In this document: positions 59,311 to 64,000 of the stretch, in pieces | How positions within the stretch are numbered: the stretch's first letter is position 1 | How the letters are laid out: every line of letters starts with the position of its first letter | Source: Olsenella sp. KH3B4 | GTDB lineage: Bacteria > Actinomycetota > Coriobacteriia > Coriobacteriales > Atopobiaceae | Length of the DNA: 64,000 bases | Assembly (NCBI GenBank): GCA_900111695.1 | Contig: FOHD01000003.1 | Span: 124,001-188,000 of the forward strand | Direction of reading: 5' to 3' | The notes under the pieces: generated by a model | Database searches by the model: none | What the model saw: only the letters and a program-made list of their open reading frames with translations | What the model was told of the DNA's origin: nothing | Position numbers and translations under genes: made by a program

Positions 59311-61815
59311 ATGGCTCAGCCTGTGTTGGGAACCCCTTGGAAGAAGCTTGACGGTCCCGTGAGCGAGGACGAAATCGCGTGGGTCGACAAGTACTGGCGT
59401 GCCGCCAACTACCTGTCCGTCGGCCAGATCTACCTGCGCTCCAACCCCCTCATGCGCGCGGACTTCAAGAACCAGGATGGCCCCGACGGCTTCACCCGTG
59501 AGGACGTCAAGCACCGTCTCGTTGGCCACTGGGGCACCACACCCGGCGTCAACTTCCTCTTTGGCCACGTGAACCGCCTCATCCACGACCACCAGCAGAA
59601 CGCCATCTTCCTCATGGGCCCCGGTCACGGTGGACCTGCCGGTACCGCGCAGTCCCTGCTCGACGGTACCTACCGTGAGGTTCGCCCCGACATCACCGAC
59701 GACGAGGCCGGTCTCCAGAAGTTCTTCCGCCAGTTCTCCTATCCTGGCGGCATCCCCAGCCACTACGCGCCCGAGACCCCCGGCTCCATCCACGAGGGCG
59801 GCGAGCTTGGCTACGTACTCTCCCACGCCTACGGCGCGGTTCTCGACAACCCCAGCATGCTCGCGGTTGCCGTGGTGGGCGACGGCGAGGCCGAGACCGG
59901 CCCGCTTGCCACCAGCTGGCAGACGAACAAGTTCATGGATCCGCTAACCGACGGCATCGTGCTGCCGATCCTGCACCTCAACGGCTACAAGATCGCCAAC
60001 CCCACCATCCTCGCCCGCATCTCCGACGGCGAGCGCGACGAGTTCTTCCGCGGCATGGGCTATCACCCCTACAACTTTGTCGCCGGCTTTGACGAGGAGG
60101 ACCACGCCTCCATCCACCGTCGCTTCGCCGCGCTCCTCGAGGAGGTCTTCGACGAGATCTGCGACATCAAGCGCCGCGCAGCCGCCGGCGAGGCGTCCCG
60201 CCCGTTCTACCCCATGATCATCTTCCGCACCCCCAAGGGCTGGACCTGCCCCAAGGAGATCGACGGCAAGAAGACCGAGGGTTCCTGGCGTGCGCACCAG
60301 GTGCCTCTGGCGTCTGCTCGCGACACCGAGGCCCACTTCGAGGTCCTCAAGGGCTGGCTCGAGTCCTATGACCCCGAGGGTCTCTTTGACGAGAAGGGCG
60401 CCATCCGTCCCGAGGTCACCGAGTTCATGCCCGAGGGCGAGCTGCGTCTGGGCGCCAATCCCAACACCAACGGCGGCAAGCTGCTGAAGGACCTCGAGCT
60501 CCCCGACACGGCGAAGTACGCGATCGACGTCGAGAAGGGCGGCCATGGCTTTGGTGCCACCGAGGCAACCCGCGTGCTGGGCGAGTACACCGCCGAGCTC
60601 ATCAACAACAACCGCGACATGTTCCGCATTTTCGGCCCCGACGAGACTGCGTCCAACCGCCTGCAGCCCAGCTACCAGGTGACGGACAAGCAGTGGTTCA
60701 ACGGCGACCTCAACGACGACCCCGCCAACGACGAGCACCTCGCGCCCGTGGGCAACGTTATCGAGCAGCTCTCCGAGCACCAGTGCGAGGGCCTTCTCGA
60801 AGGCTACATCCTCACCGGCCGCCACGGCCTGTGGTCGAGCTACGAGTCGTTCGTGCACATCGTGGACTCGATGGTCAACCAGCACTGCAAGTGGCTTGAG
60901 GCCACCGTCCGCGAGATCCCCTGGCGCAAGCCCATCTCCGGCCTCAACATGCTGCTCTCCAGCCACGTCTGGCGTCAGGACCACAACGGCTTCTCGCACC
61001 AGGACCCGGGCTTTGTCGACGTGCTTCTCAACAAGTGCTTCAACAACGACCACGTGGTGAACATCTACTACCCGGCCGACGCCAACCTGCTCCTGGCCGT
61101 GGCCGAGCGCGCCTACACCTCCACCAACTGCGTGAACGCGGTCTTTGCCGGCAAGCAGCCCGCCCCCACGTGGGTCACGCTCGACGAGGCCCGCGAGGAG
61201 CTCGCGGCCGGCGCCGCCGAGTGGAAGTGGGCGTCCAACACCGCCGATGGCGAGGAGCCCGACATCGTCCTCGGCTGCTGCGGCGACGTGCCCACGCAGG
61301 AGACCATGGCCGCGCTCGAGCTTCTCGACAAGCTCGGCGTCAAGTGCCGCCTGGTGAACGTGGTTGAGCTTCTCAAGATCCAGAACGCCTCCGAGAACGA
61401 CGAGGCGCTCACGGACGAGCAGTTTACGGCCCTCTTCACGGCCGACAGGCCCGTCCTCTTCGCCTTCCACGCCTATCCCGGCACGGTTCGTCGCCTCATC
61501 TGGGACCGCCCGAACCACGACAACTTCCACGTCCACGGCTACGAGGAGCAGGGCTCCACGACCACGCCGTACGACATGCTGCGCCTGAACCACATGGACC
61601 GCTGGGCGCTCGCTGCCGACGCGCTGCACATCCTGGACGCCGAGAAGTGGGCCGACCAGATTGCCGAGTGGGAGCAGTTCCGCCAGGACGCCTTCCAGTT
61701 CGCCGTCGACAACGGCTACGACCACCCCGCCTTCACCGACTGGGTGTGGCATGACGCCAAGGACACCGCCGCGGCGATCAGCGCCACCAAGGCGACCGGC
61801 GGCGACAACGAGTAG
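59311..61815 (+). CDS. xfp: Xylulose-5-phosphate/fructose-6-phosphate phosphoketolase
   Basis: 834 residues, near the usual ~825. The enzyme uses thiamine diphosphate to cleave xylulose-5-P or fructose-6-P with phosphate into acetyl phosphate plus a triose or tetrose phosphate. Visible: [36 protein letters not shown] (substrate phosphate site), [17 protein letters not shown] with the ThDP-binding DGEAE (about 190), [12 protein letters not shown], and [19 protein letters not shown]. It is the key step of the phosphoketolase pathway used by Olsenella-like sugar fermenters. A palindromic operator lies upstream and a strong terminator downstream. Confidence 0.97.
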   Translation: MAQPVLGTPWKKLDGPVSEDEIAWVDKYWRAANYLSVGQIYLRSNPLMRADFKNQDGPDGFTREDVKHRLVGHWGTTPGVNFLFGHVNRLIHDHQQNAIFLMGPGHGGPAGTAQSLLDGTYREVRPDITDDEAGLQKFFRQFSYPGGIPSHYAPETPGSIHEGGELGYVLSHAYGAVLDNPSMLAVAVVGDGEAETGPLATSWQTNKFMDPLTDGIVLPILHLNGYKIANPTILARISDGERDEFFRGMGYHPYNFVAGFDEEDHASIHRRFAALLEEVFDEICDIKRRAAAGEASRPFYPMIIFRTPKGWTCPKEIDGKKTEGSWRAHQVPLASARDTEAHFEVLKGWLESYDPEGLFDEKGAIRPEVTEFMPEGELRLGANPNTNGGKLLKDLELPDTAKYAIDVEKGGHGFGATEATRVLGEYTAELINNNRDMFRIFGPDETASNRLQPSYQVTDKQWFNGDLNDDPANDEHLAPVGNVIEQLSEHQCEGLLEGYILTGRHGLWSSYESFVHIVDSMVNQHCKWLEATVREIPWRKPISGLNMLLSSHVWRQDHNGFSHQDPGFVDVLLNKCFNNDHVVNIYYPADANLLLAVAERAYTSTNCVNAVFAGKQPAPTWVTLDEAREELAAGAAEWKWASNTADGEEPDIVLGCCGDVPTQETMAALELLDKLGVKCRLVNVVELLKIQNASENDEALTDEQFTALFTADRPVLFAFHAYPGTVRRLIWDRPNHDNFHVHGYEEQGSTTTPYDMLRLNHMDRWALAADALHILDAEKWADQIAEWEQFRQDAFQFAVDNGYDHPAFTDWVWHDAKDTAAAISATKATGGDNE

Positions 61816-61875
61816 CGCGCCTTGCACGTCTCGGCTCTAACTCTGCTGCAAGGGAGAAGCCCCTTAGGCACACGA

Positions 61876-61912
61876 AAAGGACCCGTCGGCTTTGCCGGCG
61901 GGTCCTTTCTTC
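61876..61912 (+). terminator. Terminator after phosphoketolase
   Basis: AAAGGACCCGTCGGC (61876-61890) with GCCGGCGGGTCCTTT (61894-61908), loop TTT, and CTTCT after. A 15-bp stem with one G-T pair, which could stop transcription on either strand between convergent genes. Confidence 0.9.
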
Positions 61913-61936
61913 TGCGGGAGAGTCGCTCCTTTGGGT

Positions 61937-62197
61937 CTAGTCCTCGAACTCGTAGACCGTGACGTAGCGTGGGTCCTCGCCCTCGTGAACCTCCACGATC
62001 TTCTCGACCTCCTCGGGAATGTCTGGTGTTGGGCAGGGTGTAGGTCCCGAATACCTTACGCATGTTCCGCAGCTGCTGCTGAGCGAGCGCGGTACCGGAC
62101 ACATGCGGTTCTCCCAGCCAGCGTTCGTGAGCAGCCGGGAATAGCGCGTGGCGCCAAAGTGTGAGTAGAACAGGGCGATGTAGTTCGTCTCGGCCAC
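61937..62197 (-). CDS. DUF3343-family protein
   Basis: 86 residues. YIALFYSHFGATRYSRLLTNAG is the family start (a short thiol-carrier-like fold), and PRSLSSSCGTCVRYSG holds a Cys-x-x-Cys pair in the position expected for DUF3343. The last 25 residues are an acidic tail. DUF3343 proteins are often found with YedE/YedF and selenium or sulfur proteins and may carry reactive Se/S. It lies 10 bases after the TusA-like gene on the same strand. Confidence 0.85.
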   Translation of the reverse strand: MAETNYIALFYSHFGATRYSRLLTNAGWENRMCPVPRSLSSSCGTCVRYSGPTPCPTPDIPEEVEKIVEVHEGEDPRYVTVYEFED

Positions 62198-62207
62198 GGC
62201 AGCACGC

Positions 62208-62417
62208 CTATGCCTTGGTGAGGATGAGCTTCCACCCGTCCTGGGTGTCCTCGACGGCTACGGTGTAGCCCTGGCTCTTGCCAAACCTGGTGACGTTCTC
62301 GCGGGCGGCAACGGCATCTACCAGCACAATCACACCCTCGGGATCCTCCTTCACGGCGTTTCTGGTAAGCACGACTGGCTCCGGGCAAGAGAGCCCCTGC
62401 GCGTCGATGGTCTTCAT
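62208..62417 (-). CDS. TusA/YedF-like sulfur (selenium) carrier protein
   Basis: 69 residues of the TusA family. The signature is LSCPEPVVLTRNAV with the carrier Cys in CPEP. The rest is the usual two-layer alpha/beta fold, with VAARENVTRFGKSQGYTV. TusA-type proteins relay persulfide sulfur, or selenium in YedF cases. It starts 2 bases after the YedE stop, with a very likely shared mRNA. The neighbours suggest selenium use. Confidence 0.9.
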   Translation of the reverse strand: MKTIDAQGLSCPEPVVLTRNAVKEDPEGVIVLVDAVAARENVTRFGKSQGYTVAVEDTQDGWKLILTKA

Positions 62418-62419
62418 GG

Positions 62420-63502
62420 CTACTCCTTTGCGGTCTTGAGGTTGGTGAGGGCGATTACGGCAACAACGACGATGCCGATGACCACGGCAATCATGCCGTT
62501 GGTGGTGGGGCCGTCTCCGCTGGCGGCGAGGCCAAAGTTGTGCGCGAACGCTGCGCCAACAAAGAGACCGAGGATGGTAACGGCGCTGTCGGTGTTGCCC
62601 TCGCCAGAGAGGATGAGCTGGCGCAGCGGGCAGCCGCCCAGGAGCACGCAGGCAAAGCCGGTGAGGTAGAGGCCCAGGAAGTTCCAGATGCCATCGCTGT
62701 GGGCGATGGGCTGGTTCTCAAAGCCCAGGTTGAAGTACGAGGTGCCGGTGGTGGCGGAGAAGATGAGGTTCATGACCAGTGCCGAGACAAGTACGGCAAC
62801 AAAGCCCAGGAGTAGACGGTTCTCACGGAAGAGAATCATGTCGCGGATGCCACCCACCATGCAGAAGCGGGTGCGCTGCGCGAGGACGCCCACGATGATG
62901 CCGGCTACGAGCGAGATGGCGAGAGGTGCGTGCATCGAGCCGGGGCCCTTCTCGCTAAAGAAGATGAAGGCGGGTGCCGCAATGAGGAGTACAAGGAAAA
63001 CGAGGGCAATTACGGGGAGGATGCCACCCTCGGACTTGGAGACCTTGCGGGTGCGGCTGAGCGAGTAGCCGCGGTTGAGGAAGAACACGCCGGTCGCGAT
63101 GCCGCAGGCAAAGCCCACGAAGGCGACGACGGCGTTAAGGTCTCCGCCAGCGATGCGCAGAATCATGCGGAATGGGCATCCAAGGAACATGAGGGCGCCG
63201 ATCATGGCAAAGAACCCAAGGACAAAGCGGGTCATGGGCGCAGAGCCACCGCGGGGCGAGAATTCCTTGGTGGCCAGGGCGGCAAAAAGGCTGCCAAAGA
63301 TGAGGCCGATGATCTCGGGCCTGATGTACTGGACCACCTCGGCGCGATGGAGGCCAACGCCGCCGGCGGTATCGCGCAGGAAGCAGGCGATGCAGAATCC
63401 CATGTTCTTGGGGTTCCCAAAGAGCACGAGCGACGCGCCTATCACTCCCATGATGACGCCGGCAATAATCGTTATTGCCTTCTCGTTCTTGGTAAGGTTC
63501 AT
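62420..63502 (-). CDS. yedE: YedE-family membrane transporter (putative selenium transport)
   Basis: 360 residues with about 10 helices. Two repeated halves each hold a YeeE/YedE-type Cys: MFLGCPFRMILRIAGGDLNA and LLGGCPLRQLILSGEGNTD. FCIACFLRDTAGG and RFCMVGGIRDMILF are paired Cys/Arg-Asp motifs in the same family. YedE proteins are linked to thiosulfate or selenium uptake. The order YedE-TusA-DUF3343 facing a class V aminotransferase is the pattern seen in selenium-labile enzyme clusters. The ATG has an AGGAACG site. The substrate is not proven by sequence. Confidence 0.9.
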   Translation of the reverse strand: MNLTKNEKAITIIAGVIMGVIGASLVLFGNPKNMGFCIACFLRDTAGGVGLHRAEVVQYIRPEIIGLIFGSLFAALATKEFSPRGGSAPMTRFVLGFFAMIGALMFLGCPFRMILRIAGGDLNAVVAFVGFACGIATGVFFLNRGYSLSRTRKVSKSEGGILPVIALVFLVLLIAAPAFIFFSEKGPGSMHAPLAISLVAGIIVGVLAQRTRFCMVGGIRDMILFRENRLLLGFVAVLVSALVMNLIFSATTGTSYFNLGFENQPIAHSDGIWNFLGLYLTGFACVLLGGCPLRQLILSGEGNTDSAVTILGLFVGAAFAHNFGLAASGDGPTTNGMIAVVIGIVVVAVIALTNLKTAKE

Positions 63503-63609
63503 GCGAAACGTTCCTTTCTACCCGTTCGTGTACAGCTGGGGGACTCATATATAATTGTTTGGGTTCATGAAAATATGTTTGGTATTAGGTGAGAGGTACT
63601 GGTAAACCG
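63503..63609. promoter_or_regulatory. Divergent promoter gap with TATAAT
   Basis: A perfect TATAAT at 63550-63555 on the plus strand, 55 bases before the aminotransferase. The minus strand reads TTATATATG here, which could serve yedE. AT-rich. Confidence 0.5.
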
Positions 63610-64000
63610 ATGAACGCGTATTTGGATAACGCTGCCACAACGTTTCCTATACCAGAGTGCGTGCCCCAGGCCATGTACGAGTTCATGACCACGTGCGGCG
63701 CAAACGTGGGCCGTGGCTCATATGCCAGTGCGTTTGACATCGAGGGTGAGGTGCTCGAGACACGCGAGGGGCTGGCCTCGCTGTTTGGCGCGCCAGATGC
63801 CCGAGACATCGCCTTTACCCGCAATGTGACCGAGTCGCTCAACCTCCTGATAAAAGGCCTGCTCCACGACGGAGACCACGTCATTGTCTCCTCCATGGAG
63901 CACAATGCGGTCATGCGGCCGCTTGTCCAGCTGGGGTCTTGCGGCGTGAGCTTCTCGCGCTGTCCGTGTGACGAGACGGGCATGCTGGACGTTGATGCGC
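63610..64000 (+). CDS. Class V aminotransferase (cysteine desulfurase-like), 3' truncated by window edge
   Basis: The first 130 residues of a pyridoxal-phosphate enzyme of the NifS/SufS/Csd group. NAYLDNAATTFPIPECV is the family start; IAFTRNVTESLNLLI (T-x-N-x-T-E-S) contacts the cofactor, and HVIVSSMEHNAVMRPL matches the 'S..EH.A...PW' block with its His. The catalytic Cys loop and PLP Lys lie beyond the window. Such enzymes release sulfur or selenium from (seleno)cysteine. Divergent from YedE-TusA-DUF3343, so it may be a selenocysteine lyase-like partner. A GAGAGGT site is about 14 bases upstream of the ATG, so the start is slightly uncertain. Confidence 0.88.
   Translation, partial: MNAYLDNAATTFPIPECVPQAMYEFMTTCGANVGRGSYASAFDIEGEVLETREGLASLFGAPDARDIAFTRNVTESLNLLIKGLLHDGDHVIVSSMEHNAVMRPLVQLGSCGVSFSRCPCDETGMLDVDA

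Noticed and set aside
59944..61827. 627-residue frame opposite phosphoketolase
   Set aside because: Same codon-bias shadow; no motif, and the sense gene is complete.

Overview
The window looks like a chromosomal stretch of a high-GC, anaerobic or aerotolerant actinobacterium of the class Coriobacteriia, most likely an Olsenella/Atopobium-like member of the Atopobiaceae. This is an inference from GC-rich coding sequence, a Tad-type pilus locus without a secretin in view, a CarD regulator, a phosphoketolase, a flavodiiron protein and an NADH oxidase used without any respiratory genes, and a KUP/NhaA ion-transport set. No sequence search was possible. Gene density is high, with many start/stop overlaps. 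I saw no prophage, CRISPR array, insertion sequence or defence island.

Layout. 1-8.7 kb: a tightly overlapping Tad (Flp pilus) operon: tadZ (cut by the window edge), tadA, tadB, tadC, flp, a small anchored protein, a second Flp-like pseudopilin, three TadE/TadG-like proteins, a DUF192 protein and a zinc-ribbon/FHA protein. 8.7-12.2 kb: a DUF2207 membrane protein and a flavodiiron protein. 12.2-13.1 kb: an RNA-rich gap with tRNA-Phe, its promoter and terminator, and a second hairpin-rich segment ending in a U-tract. 13.3-14.9 kb: an OGG1-type DNA glycosylase with an RDAC protein, plus an acylphosphatase. 15-22.7 kb: DegV, a Tat lipoprotein hydrolase, a Tat lipoprotein cyclophilin, CarD, an ACT-domain protein, citrate synthase and a HAD phosphatase. 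22.7-32.6 kb: KUP, an S10-type peptidase, an RlmKL-like fused methyltransferase, phosphoglucomutase and a tyrosine phosphatase. 32.8-38.2 kb: a lower-GC cassette with an MacB-type ABC exporter, a zinc-ribbon membrane protein and a divergent zinc-ribbon/DUF5050 protein, with two identical palindromes between the divergent genes. 38.3-45.3 kb: low-molecular-weight phosphatase, U32 peptidase, NADH oxidase, PcrA/UvrD helicase and an IclR regulator. 45.4-54 kb: aldehyde dehydrogenase with a FIST sensor protein, MscS, luxS-mtnN, DegV, DUF1836 and NhaA. 54.4-61.8 kb: flippase, PEP carboxylase and phosphoketolase, the last with a perfect LacI-type operator. 61.9-64 kb: DUF3343-TusA-YedE facing a class V aminotransferase (cut by the window edge), which resembles a selenium/sulfur-trafficking locus.

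How the genes work together. Carbon flow is fermentative: phosphoketolase makes acetyl phosphate, while PEP carboxylase and citrate synthase feed biosynthesis of C4/C6 acids. The flavodiiron protein and NADH oxidase remove oxygen. LuxS and MtnN recycle S-adenosylhomocysteine. The Tad operon would build a thin adhesive pilus. Between genes there are several families of palindromic or tandem repeats. The clearest is a 29-bp palindrome (GAGACAAAGGGAC arm) that supplies or directly follows the stop codon of four genes.
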